A stretch of 64,000 bases of DNA, taken from contig NC_068938.1 of NCBI RefSeq assembly GCF_016801865.2, positions 77,217,316-77,281,315 of the forward strand, given 5' to 3'. The notes below the pieces were generated by a model, which saw nothing but the letters and a program-made list of their open reading frames with translations, made no database searches and was not told where the DNA came from. The translations under genes were made by a program, and so were the position numbers. Shown here piece by piece: positions 11,673-21,367 of the stretch (position 1 is the first letter of the stretch; the number at the start of each line of letters is the position of its first letter). Source of the stretch: Culex pipiens pallens (Eukaryota; Arthropoda; Insecta; Diptera; Culicidae).

Positions 11673-13125
11673 TCCCCCCACTTAATATAGGACGTACAGG
11701 TCGGACCACTGCGTCGATCTTCACCTGAAGACCAGCATGGCACCTGTACCGACGAGGGCACGTCCACTTCCTGCCGATGTGGACTGCTGGGGTGACATTG
11801 ATGTGGATGAAGTAAACACTGGGCCAACGGAAAGCTGCGTCGGAGGATGTCCCATGACACCGCTCGTCGTTAATTGCGCCAAACTTCCCGGTTGAAGCAA
11901 AGCCTCCCGACGTCGGAGGTGCTGCACACGACTTCAGTTTCGTCAAGCTCCATGGTTCCAGCCAGATGACTACGAGCATTGCTGGCAACACTGCTGCATC
12001 CGGTCCGGGATCCCAGTCAGTCCGACGGAGTATGCGGATAGCGCGCGGTCGTTTCCGGACAATAAACGTCTCATAGCCGACACAATTCCTGACCGCACCT
12101 GGCTCGCTGCTTCCTTTCACGCACACCAGCTCGAGTGGTGGATTCTTCCAACAGCGTGAAGTCTTTCGATCGGTTGGCTCGTTCGCTTGAGCCGATGATG
12201 ATGGTGATGATGGCGGAGGCTCGAATTCCAACTTCGTTCGAATGCGCTCGAATCTTGCTTCTGCTGGCGGAGCACCACCCACAACATGCTCGTTTGGGAT
12301 GCTTCCGAACGCCTTCAGATCGGCATTCAGCGCTTGAGTGTTGGTGTTCCTCCCCGTCTGAAGAATCACTTTCCGGCACAGGCCCTTGACGTCATCAAGG
12401 CAACCAAAAGTGCACTGCGGTCCAGCCAGCGTCGACTGCGTCAGCTGCTGCGACGTACCCAGCGAAACTATCGCTCCGGGTGGTTGGGACAGGTTCTCGT
12501 AATCGCCTCCCAGGTCAAGAATCCACTCCAGTCCAGCCAGCACAGGAGCAGCTGATTTTGTGCTCTGGAACTCCAATGTTCCGATCGTTGCCGGCACCGA
12601 GTTCTTGAAATCCACCTTGAGGGCATCTGCGGCCGTTCCTGGCCCGAATGTAGATGGGTTCACCAGCTGACAACCGGTGTTGAGCGTTGTTTCGGTCGAT
12701 GACGTGGTCAGATGCTCCACACAATGTCCACTTACACCGAAACTAACCTCAATTTCTTTGTTGTTGTTCTCCTCGTGGCGCGCTCGATCGCCATCGCGAG
12801 TCTCCCGGTTCTGTTCCGCCGCGGTCAGCGCCGCCAAGATGTCCCGCACTAGGTGTCCTTGCTGCTGCATGAAGTCCAGCTGCTGCTGGTGCATTTCTGC
12901 CAGCTGGCGTTGAACCACCTCTTGCTCACGTCGGAACAACTCCGCTACATAACCTCGCTGCTGAACAAACCACTCGATGTACTGCGCCGCCTGTGGAGAA
13001 CTCTGGAGGAGCGACTCGATCTGGAACTGTTGCTGCTGACCGGCTGCCAACGGTGCTTCTTGCTGTCCGTCCACCCTCAGCTCCGCGCCGACGCCAACGA
13101 CGACTTTTCCCGGATCACCTTCCAT
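11665..13125 (-). CDS. 486-codon ORF of the LTR element, Gag-like N-terminus
   Basis: It starts at a true ATG (13123-13125) about 80 bp inside the 5' LTR and stays open for 486 codons, running a few bases into the 3' LTR. Residues about 30-125 are Gln- and Glu-rich and probably coiled-coil (for example QREQEVVQRQL-like heptads around residues 65-100). This resembles the coiled-coil start of some insect Gag proteins. The remainder (about 130-486) has no domain I recognise, no Gag zinc knuckle and no protease motif. The region is GC-rich, where long frames can occur by chance, so the C-terminal two thirds may not be protein-coding. The position right after the 5' LTR supports at least the N-terminal part as a real product. 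I do not claim a function. Confidence 0.5.
   Translation of the reverse strand: MEGDPGKVVVGVGAELRVDGQQEAPLAAGQQQQFQIESLLQSSPQAAQYIEWFVQQRGYVAELFRREQEVVQRQLAEMHQQQLDFMQQQGHLVRDILAALTAAEQNRETRDGDRARHEENNNKEIEVSFGVSGHCVEHLTTSSTETTLNTGCQLVNPSTFGPGTAADALKVDFKNSVPATIGTLEFQSTKSAAPVLAGLEWILDLGGDYENLSQPPGAIVSLGTSQQLTQSTLAGPQCTFGCLDDVKGLCRKVILQTGRNTNTQALNADLKAFGSIPNEHVVGGAPPAEARFERIRTKLEFEPPPSSPSSSAQANEPTDRKTSRCWKNPPLELVCVKGSSEPGAVRNCVGYETFIVRKRPRAIRILRRTDWDPGPDAAVLPAMLVVIWLEPWSLTKLKSCAAPPTSGGFASTGKFGAINDERCHGTSSDAAFRWPSVYFIHINVTPAVHIGRKWTCPRRYRCHAGLQVKIDAVVRPVRPILSGGIL
11673..11683 (-). other. Polypurine tract of the LTR element
   Basis: On the minus strand AAGTGGGGGGA lies immediately upstream of the 3' LTR, where plus-strand priming would start. 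Confidence 0.75.
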
Positions 13126-13190
13126 CTCGCCGTGTGCTGCCTCCTCCTTCGCGGGTTCAACTTTTGCCGGTTGAAAATTCGGCCAAAAGT

Positions 13191-13206
13191 CACCGTCTCG
13201 TCGCCA
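13191..13206 (-). other. Candidate tRNA primer-binding site
   Basis: On the minus strand TGGCGACGAGACGG follows the end of the 5' LTR by one base. The first part resembles the TGGCGACCGTGACA primer site of the Drosophila 412/mdg1 group (tRNA-Arg), but the match breaks after TGGCGAC. The tRNA assignment is therefore tentative. Confidence 0.45.
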
Positions 13207-13207
13207 C

Positions 13208-13489
13208 TTTTACGACCCCACAGACCACCGGAGGTTGGCCGAATCCCGGTCTTGGGGTGTAAAGATAAACCGCACAAATTACCAATTTAACAGACGATTT
13301 TCGTCAAGTAATAAAAATGCGCGCGATCAGTTTTCAATCATTCAACAGAATCATTTATTCCCTTCACATTACAACTCCAGGTAAACAAGGTTGCGCTGTC
13401 AACGACAGTCGAGGCTCGGCATTGGGGCCGAGTTCGAGTCCAGCGGCGAATGCACAGTGGGCACATTCACATTTCCAGTCGTCACAATA
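13208..13489 (-). repeat. 5' LTR (element orientation)
   Basis: It is the right copy of the 282-bp direct repeat. It differs from the other LTR at two sites (near 13340 and 13370), which indicates a recent insertion. Confidence 0.9.
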
Positions 13490-13549
13490 CTAAGATTGCA
13501 AGGGAAACGAGATAGAAAAAGAAAAAGCTTAGAACTAGATCACAGATTT

Positions 13550-14046
13550 TTATCCTTCATAGATGTGCTTGATCATCAGCTCCCCATGGGTCAGGAATTG
13601 CTCCGCTTTGTTACGGCAGGTCCGAAACCGCGTCATCATCTCCCCTGCGAGAGCAAAGAACTCTGGCAGGGTAAAGAGATCTTCCCCGGTAACATCTTGC
13701 TGGGCTGCATTGCCGCTACCGGCAGCGACCACGCTGGCGAACAATCGCCCCCATCCAGGAGGGAACGCTGAGCTGTCCGCTGGAACCGTGCGATAACCAG
13801 CTGCCGGCACGGTTACGCTCGTACTTCGCTGAGGAGGGTGGGACGCTGCAGCTTTCTTCTTCCTCTTTTCCTGCTCCTCGAGGTAGTTTTTCCATGCGCT
13901 GCATCCACGGTAGTTGCTGGTATGGTTACCTCCACAGTTGGCGCACTTGATGCGCGCCTTAGTTTGCTCTGCCTTGTCCCCCAAGTCCGTTTTGCACGGC
14001 AGTGCACACGCCTCCGAGAGGTGTGGTTTACCGCACTGGTTAACAG
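13550..14046 (-). pseudogene. C-terminal part of a Jockey-type ORF1 (Gag-like nucleic-acid-binding protein)
   Basis: The minus-strand translation ends at a stop at 13550-13552. It contains the second half of one zinc knuckle (CGKPHLSEAC, pattern C-x3-H-x4-C) and then a complete one, CANCGGNHTSNYRGC (C-x2-C-x3-H-x6-C). The second is followed by a Lys/Glu-rich helix, a Pro/Ser/Thr-rich linker, and a C-terminal segment LAGEMMTRFRTCRNKAEQFL typical of ORF1 proteins of Jockey-clade LINEs. In intact elements this protein binds element RNA and helps retrotransposition. About 165 codons remain and there is no ATG in frame, so this is a 5'-truncated remnant. No reverse-transcriptase frame follows it. 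Confidence 0.8.
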
Positions 14047-14185
14047 TTGAATACTTAGTAGTCGATAAGAATTTAAGAACTAATTTGTTAAAAATTGTGT
14101 GCACAGGTTCACCAAATGCCTAGTGCTTTATATATTTTCTTAGATTTATTTTTATATTGTATACTTATTCAATTATTTTTTTCGT

Positions 14186-14400
14186 GGGCCTCGTGGCACG
14201 GTGGTTTGCGGCTTCGGCTGCCGATCCCTAAGTTGCTATGGGACGCGGGTTCGATTCCCGCCGTATCCTCCTGGCCTTCTATCGGATGGGAAAGTAAAAC
14301 GTCGGTCCATTTGCTTCGGACCTTCGGACGCCTAGAAATGAGCAGAAACTTGCAACAGAGCCCACAAAAGACCCGGGGGTCGTTAAAGTGGATTGTTTTG
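14186..14400 (+). mobile_element. tRNA-derived SINE, copy 2
   Basis: Box A-like TGGCACGGTGG is at 14194-14204 and a canonical box B GGTTCGATTCC at 14248-14258. The latter sits in a perfect T-arm (GCGGG/CCCGC stem around a TTCGATT loop). About 140 bp of non-tRNA body follow. The body differs from the copies at 7650 and 32503, so it is a different SINE family. A clear target duplication was not found. Confidence 0.7.
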
Positions 14401-14404
14401 CTTT

Positions 14405-15030
14405 TACTTTCGTACAATAACGATTTTTTATTTACAGAAATCAAATTTAATTATTATTATAATCTTGAAAAACATTACAAGTGAAACGAAAACATGGATT
14501 TTATGACAATTTCAAAAATTTGTAACATTTTTTTTCAAAAATATTTTTCCCGTTTTCTGGGAAATTCAAATCCTGGGAAATTTGGACACCCAACATTTTA
14601 TGAAGGAAAACCACACACATTATGAAAAGCTGCTGAGATACTGCCACTCAGACCTTATTATTAAATTAGGTTTTTGAACGATTAAAAACATGGACAATGT
14701 TCTATCTTATCGAATTTCATTGTATATTTTTGGAAACGTGGAGATGAATCCTCTTCAAATTTTCTAATGGAATAACATAATTTTAAATATTGTGAAACAT
14801 TGAAACATATGTTACACTGGTGGAATTCCCGTGAATTTCTAAATCAATTCGTTGCGTAAAGATTCTTCAAGCTTGATAAATTTTGACTAAATAGTATTTT
14901 TATCATTTAAGTAAAATTCAAACTGTTCTTTTTTTCAACACCCCTAAATCCATACTCTGTTTGACAATGAAAGGTATCAGAAGTGGAAGCGGTAGGTGTG
15001 GCAATCTAAAAACAGGCCACTTCCCAATAA
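14405..15030. other. AT-rich stretch with weak repeat relics
   Basis: A fragment at about 14550-14590 (ttctgggaaattcaaatcctgggaaat) resembles the CCGGGAAATT ends of the hAT element at 1165. Nothing else is recognisable. Confidence 0.3.
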
Positions 15031-15031
15031 A

Positions 15032-16100
15032 AACGTTACTTAATCCACCTTTAGGTGGTTGGTGCCTTCCTCATATTCATAAAGTCAATACATTCAGTAA
15101 AAATGGCAACATTCCCCCTTAACATGTTTAACAAATCAACTTTATTACTCATTTCTTTTGATATGGTTCGCAGACCATCAATGTTTCTGGCTCATCGGCA
15201 AGGTCTGATAAAAAAAACCTATCCAACGATAGTTCGCATGGAAGATTCAGACAATATTTTTATCACAATATCTGAAATCAAACCTCTAAAAAGTGTATAA
15301 ATAACACTTAAGTGCCAATAACTTTTAATAGGGTTGTCAGATCCTTGATGTTTTAGGCTCATTTGAAAGGTCTTTCGATTATCTAACTAATGATGGGTCG
15401 CATGATGGACCCGGACATCATTTTTACTGAAATATCTGAGATCCGGCCTCCAAAAAGTGTATAAATAACACTTAAGTGTCAATAACTTTTGATAGGTTTG
15501 TCAGATCCTTGATGTTTTAGGCTCATTTGAAAGGTCTTTCGATTATCTAACTAACGATGGGTCGCATGATGGACCCGGACATCATTTTCATTGAAATATC
15601 TGAGATCCGGCCTCCAAAAAGTGTATAAATAACACTTAAGTGCTAATAACTTTTGATAGGATTGTCAGATCCTTGATGTTTTAGGCTCATTGGAAAGGTC
15701 TTTTTAATACCTTTCTGAAAATGTATAACATGACAGGGTTTCTTACAAAAACCACCCTTTTTACAATCTTCCGGACATACGCCAAAATCGTTTTTTTAGC
15801 ATAACTTTTGAAGTACTTTACTAAACTTCATAATTTTCAATAGGGACTTATGGGACCCCAAGACGAATCGAATGAGACCAAAACGGTCCAAATCGGTTAA
15901 GCCAGTGCTGAGATAATCGAGTGCATATTTTTTGGTGCACAGACCCACATCCCTACACACACACACACACAGACATTTGCTCAGAATTTGATTCTGAGTC
16001 GATAGGTATACGTGAAGGTGGGTCTACGAGGTCAAATTAAGAAGTTCATTTTTCGAGTGATTTTATAGCCTTTCCTCAGTAAGGTGAGGAAGGCAAAAAG
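15032..16100 (+). mobile_element. Hairpin-ended family with 164-bp internal monomers, copy 1
   Basis: The left end is AACGTTACTTAATCC, followed by the palindrome CCACCTTTAGGTGG and GTTGGTGCCTTCCTCA. The right end is a GCC/GGC hairpin ending at GAGGAAGGC (16094). The interior has head-to-tail monomers with period 164 bp (AATAACACTTAAG at 15300, 15464 and 15628), then an (AC)n run (about 15955-15972) and the motif TTGATTCTGAGTCGATAGG. Internal minisatellite, microsatellite and terminal hairpins recall non-autonomous Helentron/DINE elements. That class is an inference. There is no coding potential. Confidence 0.75.
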
Positions 16101-17100
16101 GAGCACATGACTAATGTACAACATGACGTCAAATTCATCTTTCACTGCCTTTTGCCGTCAACAGCTGCTGGCAGCAGAGTCAAATGCAATCTGCCAACAC
16201 TGCAGCAAACCGAGAGGTGGATGGCATCCCAGTGCTAACTGAAAGCACTGACAAACGTCACACACACACGCTCACAAATACATACTTCAGGATGCAATTT
16301 GTTGTTGTTGGAAAACTGGGCGAAAAACGAAACTTCGCATCACTTTTCTACAACGTCATGCATAATAAATTTCGCTGAGATGATGTATTTTCCGCAAAAT
16401 TCCTGGCTTGCCATCGCTTTGCATCGTAGTTGGTACCGTGGTGGCCGATTTTTCGGGGAGCCCGTTAGCCCGCGAAACACATTCCGTTGGTTGGTTCGAT
16501 GTGGTTTGTATGAAAGTGGCAGCAGCACGATTGATGCTTTGAGCTGGGGGTTGCTCTTTTGGCATGTGCACTGCTAGAGGTCTCGTAGAAGCTGTTATCC
16601 AGGGATTAGGTTGTGTAGATTGATTTGGTCGTTAGTAAGAGTATATGGATGTGATAACGTTCAATATTTTTATTTATCATTTTCAAAAAATGAAATAAAT
16701 CAAATAATCGAATAACACTTTATCTAATACATTAAAACTTTTTGAAAATCGGTCCCTGTCTAAGTGTTGAAACGGGGCCTCTTTGACGAGGCTTCTCTTC
16801 AGGATTGCATAAAAATACCGTTACACTACCACCGATGAACAACGAGAAAGTCGAAACAGGACTCCCGCTCCTTCAATCGGACACCCTTTCCGAAAAAAAA
16901 CAGAGAGTGAACTTCCCGACGAGGGAAGTGGAACCGACCAGATGAAAATGGAAATAAAAATCAATATAAAAGCTGATGGAAATTGCAAACTCATCACTTC
17001 GCCACAGATTGCTGTGTTCAGTGAATGCTGCACCGGAATGATATTGTTGTTGCGTGCACATAACTTTGCAAAGTAACGACAAGGTTTAATTTTACATGAC
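16101..17100. other. Unique-looking stretch, no gene recognised
   Basis: Several overlapping frames of 62-92 codons occur on both strands at 16299-16577 and 16821-17082. None has a domain. No repeat ends are seen. Confidence 0.35.
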
Positions 17101-17250
17101 GAGGAATTCTTTTAGATTTCGGCCATTCGATTTTTTTCGTATTTTTAAAACGGCTGAAACTTTTGCATTATTAGTTTGTCCATATAATTTTCCATACAAA
17201 TTAGGCAGCTGTACATACAAAAATGATACGTGAAAATTCAAACATCTGTA

Positions 17251-17498
17251 CTGCCCCTGATCGCATAAATGTCCCATATGCATTTTCATCGTTTTTGAGT
17301 TATTGATGCAGTTTTGTTCAAAATCGTGAGATCTTTCAGAAAAGCATATAACATGCAATACTTTGTTCTAGAAATCAGGAGGAAATCCAGTTTTTTCGCG
17401 AAAACTTTACACGTAGCCTTATGTGTGGGACAAACTTCAAATACGTTTTTCTCAGCTTGCTGTTTTTGCATATGGGACATTTATGCGAACATGGGCAG
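17251..17498. mobile_element. 248-bp MITE, TA-flanked (CTGCCC...GGGCAG)
   Basis: The inverted ends CTGCCCCTGATCGCATAAAT and CTGCCCATGTTCGCATAAAT (read from the right) extend about 35 bp. TA lies on each side (17249-17250 and 17499-17500). Comparison with the uninterrupted copy near 8160 confirms the insertion point. It is Tc1/mariner-type by target site and is non-coding. Confidence 0.85.
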
Positions 17499-17695
17499 TA
17501 TCTTTTGAAGGAATTTTTTTGATAGATTTGGTGCCTTCGATAAAGTTGTAGGTATAGGTAAGGACTACACTGAATAAAATGATACACGGTTAAATTTTTT
17601 TATGTGATTTTTGATTTTACTTTTTGTTTAAGATTTGCAAAGTTTAAGATTTGCAAAAAAATACTTTTTTCATTTTTTTAAAATATTTTTATATA

Positions 17696-17930
17696 TCGTA
17701 AACTGGGGTGACTTTGATAGCCCGGGGTGACTTTGATAGGGTTTTCAAATGCCCGTCAAATTAATATCTAAACATTTTTGAGAATTTTGAGTATGCAAAT
17801 ATTAAGGGATAGCTTATTATCGAACATATAAGCAAAAATATGACTGTTACATTGGATGTATTAATATTAGTGGCCAAATACAATTTCTATCAATGTCACC
17901 CCGGGCTATCAAAGTCACCCCAGTTTACGG
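17696..17930. mobile_element. 235-bp MITE with CCGTAAACTGGGGTGACTTT ends
   Basis: The long inverted ends each contain two copies of GGGGTGACTTTGATAG. TA lies at 17694-17695 and 17931-17932. The first base of the left end is T instead of C. The insertion point in family A is confirmed by the uninterrupted copy near 8350. Confidence 0.85.
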
Positions 17931-18143
17931 TATTTTAGGGGACATTAAATGCCAACTTTTCAGAAATTTCCAGAGTGTGCAAAAAATGTTTGACCGAATT
18001 ATGCTTTTTGAATCAATAAAGATTTTTTCAAAAAAAAAATCAAAATATGGGTCGCAAAAATTTTTCAACTTCATTTTTCGATGAAAAATCAAATTTGCAT
18101 TAAAAAAGTACTTCAGTGAAATTTTGATAAAGTGCACCGTTTT

Positions 18144-18890
18144 GCCTTCCTCACTGAGGTAAGGCTATAATCCTGCTCTAAAAATGAACTTTTTATTAAA
18201 AGCTCGAAGACCCACCTTCATATATACATATCGAATCAGAATCGAAAACTGAACAAATGTCTCTGTGTGTGTGTATGTATGTGTGTGTGTGTATGTATGT
18301 ATGTGTTCAAAAATCTTGCCAAGTTTTCTCAGCACTGGCTGAACCGATTTTGATCGAACCAGTTGCATTCGACTTGGTTTAGGGTCCCATACATCGCTAT
18401 TGAATTGTTTGAAGTTTCGATAAGTAGTTCAAAAGTTATGTATAAAAATGTGTTTTCACATATATCCGGATCTCAATTATATGCATGTAAACGATGTCCG
18501 GATCCATCATCCAACCCATCGTTGGTTAGGTAATCAAGAGACCTTTCCAACAAGTCCACAACATCGAAGATCTGGTAACCCTGTCTCGAGTTATGACCAC
18601 TTAAGCGATATTTATGTACTTTTTTGAAACATGATCTCACTTAAATGCATGTAAACGATGTCCGGGTCCATCATCCGACCCATCATTGGTTAGGTAATCG
18701 AGAGACCTTTCCAACGAGTCCACATAATTGAAAATCTGGCAACCCTGTCTCGAGTTATGACAACTTAAGTTATATCTGTGTACTTATTTTTCTGGACCTA
18801 AAAAAATAGCTGGAATATGTGTCCAAACCAATATTACCCATTGTTGGTATAAAGTGAGGAAGGCATCAACCACATAGGTGGATTAAGTTA
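18144..18890 (-). mobile_element. Hairpin-ended family with 164-bp monomers, copy 2
   Basis: It is in reverse orientation to copy 1. It begins with the hairpin GCCTTCCTCACTGAGGTAAGG and ends CACATAGGTGGATTAAGTTA. It contains a (GT)n/(GTAT)n tract (about 18260-18305) and two diverged monomers. It sits inside family A copy B between T-rich bases. TTTT on both sides could be the target duplication. Confidence 0.75.
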
Positions 18891-19197
18891 GTTTTTAAGA
18901 TAAATCTATTTTTAGGTGACTTTTTTGAAAATAGTCGCAATTTTTACATTTTTTTTAAATTAGTGCACATGTTTGGCAACTTCTGAAAAAAAAATTTTTG
19001 AAAGGCTGAGAAAACTCTCTATATTTTGCCTTTTCGAGCTTTGTTGATAAGACCCTTAGTTGCTGAGATATTGCCATGCAAAGGTTTAAAACCAGGAAAA
19101 TTGATGTTTCTTAGTCTCGCCCAAACCACTCACCATTTTCTAATGTCGATATCTCAGCTACTAATGATCCGATTTTCAATGTTTCGCAACAACAATA

Positions 19198-19572
19198 CAG
19201 TAGTTGTTCGGTAACTGGGCTGAGAACGTAGCCCAGTCACCGAATGTTGCTCGTTAACTGGGCTGAACAAAAAATAACGAGGGGACCACCGATGTATAAT
19301 ATTTTCCAGATGAAATATAAAAATAAATGTTACTCAAATTTATTAACAATGCTAACTTTTGATATTTCTTAAATTGTAACTTGAAATTAAACAAAAGTTT
19401 GAAAAAAGTATATATATGAATATGTAATTGCATCCATTAACCCCTCGGTAATTTTGGTTTGTTTTGGTTTTTTGACGTTTGTCTGCTTTTTAACTGGGCT
19501 ATGGCCCAGTTATTGAGCGCCCAGTTAAAAATCAGCCCAGTTAAACAACGCCCAGTTACCGAACAACTACTG
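19198..19572. mobile_element. 375-bp MITE with CAGTAGTTGTTCGGTAACTG ends
   Basis: The ends are perfect inverted repeats for at least 22 bp. TA lies on each side (19196-19197 and 19573-19574). The motif AACTGGGC or its complement GCCCAGTT recurs about nine times near both ends, in both orientations. There is no coding potential. Confidence 0.85.
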
Positions 19573-19717
19573 TATCATTTTCGATCTTTCCAAAAACAAT
19601 ATTTTCATTTTTTTAAAGCAAGACTAACTTTTCAAAAGGGCCAGTCATTCAATATTACGTCCTTTTGAAATGTTAGTCTTGATTCAGCGTTGTCCTACTT
19701 TTGAACATTGCTTGAAT

Positions 19718-21035
19718 CCCAAAACTTGGTATTGCTAGGTTTTATTTTTGGGTATTCCCGCGCCCTTGGAAAATCAGATTTGGTATTCCTGTGGTCTTCC
19801 ACTTACATGATTTTGGTATTATTTCATGGTATTTTACCATCTATTACTGGGCAACTATTGGCACATTTTGATCGCTGATATTTGCACAAGTAATACCAAA
19901 ATTTAGTATTTTCTTGCCATTATTTAGTGCAGCAGTTGTAGTTAGTGAAAAAAAGTAAATGATTTATGTGCAACTGCCAAATCCACTCACCTGATGATTC
20001 CATGTTGTTCTTAGTGATATTCTTCACCACATCGAATACATTTGTCATTGATGAACAGCTTGTGCTTGAAGTTCTTGAAGCTTCTGGAAAATAACAAAAT
20101 TGAAAAATAAATGTTATTAAAAGGAAACTAGATTGAAATTTACCGAAATTCAATAATCTGTCGATTGACTCGTTTTTCTAAGCAATTGGTTATCACGACT
20201 TAAAGAAATTTCAACGATTAAAAAAAAAAATCTTACTGGGTATAAGGCTTTCAAGTCACAAATTTACCAACACATTGAAAGTATGTTTACATGACAGCTG
20301 CATCAGGTTTCCTATCTCTTTCTAGCAAAAGTTTTTTGTCAGGCGACTTCTAGCTGGTTTTTTTTGACTGGCTGCCCGATATGTCAGACAACATACTTCG
20401 CAGGGCTGTGACAGCTACAGCTCGATCATTGTTTGCATCGGGACACTGTGACAAGGAGTTCGTCATTTTTGAGTTAAATTATATTTTTTTCACTGGGCCT
20501 TATATCCAAAAAATTGAAAATTAGCTTTAACATTTTTGGGTTTAAAATCATTCTAGCGCAAAATTAGATATCTTGTCAAAATTGGTAAACAAAATCCCTA
20601 TAGTTTCAGAGTAATCTAGAAAAAAAAAAACACTTTAACACCAAAATAATACCAAAATGTGGTATCCTGACTTAGAAATTTTTCCACAAATTCAAGTCAT
20701 TTCTTTAGGGGGTATATCAAAAATGTTTAAAATCAAGATTGAAATTTCCCGTTTTCAATAAAAGCATTCGCTTTGAGACATCATTTTAACGCAAAATTAA
20801 TTATTTTGTCAAAACTGGTCAAATTTTTCCTATAGTTCAGAGGATTTTGATAAAATATTGAAATATCATAAGAATACCAAAATGTGGCGTCCGACAAATT
20901 CTGCAATTTTGCCATATCAAAACAACACCTTAAATTTGTATGATACCAAATTTTGCTCTTGCATAATCCTTAAGAAAAAATTTAAAGGGTCTAGGAATAC
21001 CAAAACTTGGTATTAAAAGGTGTTATTACACATTT
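19718..21035. repeat. Repeat-rich segment with palindromic ATACCAAAA/TTGGTAT motifs
   Basis: AATACCAAAA, TTGGTATT or both together recur near 19730, 19885, 20650, 20880, 20945 and 21000. The segment is bounded by 'cccaaaacttggtattgcta' on the left and 'taccaaaacttggtatta' on the right. It looks like an element whose ends are each self-complementary, but I could not fix exact limits or a target duplication. Confidence 0.5.
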
Positions 21036-21367
21036 CCCCATGCTCGGGGAAGGCACAAGAAAAGTTTCAACCGGATAAAAAAAACGTATTTCGTGGAGAT
21101 ATGATTTTTTAACTTTGCTATAAAAATTTATGTGTTGTTGAATATGCATATTTTATTGTTTTAAATAAAATGACGTGTAATTTTTTATGCAATACATAGC
21201 GGCCAATAATTGGTACACCACGTATGAACCAAAATTTTGTAGATTTAGTTCGTAGCAACAAAAAAATAATATGAATATTGTGGTTTTGATTCCTGGAATC
21301 TGAATGACTGAACCAATTCTAATTTTTCATAACCTCTGAGAAGTTGTACTTTCAGTTTAAAATATAG

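Larger units (their letters stand above)
11391..13489 (-). mobile_element. Young LTR retrotransposon, minus strand, no polymerase
   Basis: Two 282-bp direct repeats (11391-11672 and 13208-13489) differ by only two bases by my reading. They enclose a 1.5-kb interior. A 5-bp duplication CTAAG flanks the element (11386-11390 and 13490-13494). A purine tract lies just inside the 3' LTR, and a primer-binding-site candidate lies just inside the 5' LTR. One 486-codon frame fills the interior. No protease, reverse transcriptase, RNase H or integrase is visible in any frame. It is probably a non-autonomous, recently inserted element that depended on a partner's enzymes. Gypsy-type affinity is a guess from the primer site. 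Confidence 0.9.
11211..14046 (-). mobile_element. Jockey-type non-LTR retroposon lacking ORF2, split by an LTR element
   Basis: On the minus strand the order is the C-terminal part of a Jockey-type ORF1 (14046 to 13550), about 230 bp of 3' UTR (interrupted by 11391-13489), a polyadenylation signal AATAAA (complement of 11226-11231), and a short A/T-rich tail repeating GAATT (about 11211-11223). A complete Jockey-clade element would carry an endonuclease/reverse transcriptase ORF2 between ORF1 and the 3' UTR. There is no trace of it. The 5' end is cut inside a zinc knuckle. It is either an ORF1-only derivative or an internally deleted copy. Confidence 0.7.
17102..19685 (+). repeat. Family A repeat, copy B, with four insertions
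   Basis: Alignment by eye with the copies at 7984 and 40313 shows one element broken by insertions at 17251-17498, 17696-17930, about 18144-18890 and 19198-19572. The host pieces join cleanly once these are removed (for example 'atctg' plus 'tatcttttgaag'). The 3' end is a hairpin: 'agactaacttttcaaaaggg' (19621-) is complementary to 'ccttttgaaatgttagtctt' (about 19661-19680). Confidence 0.8.

Noticed and set aside
20225..20520. TIR element with TATAAGGC ends
   Set aside because: Inverted similarity is too short and no duplication is seen.
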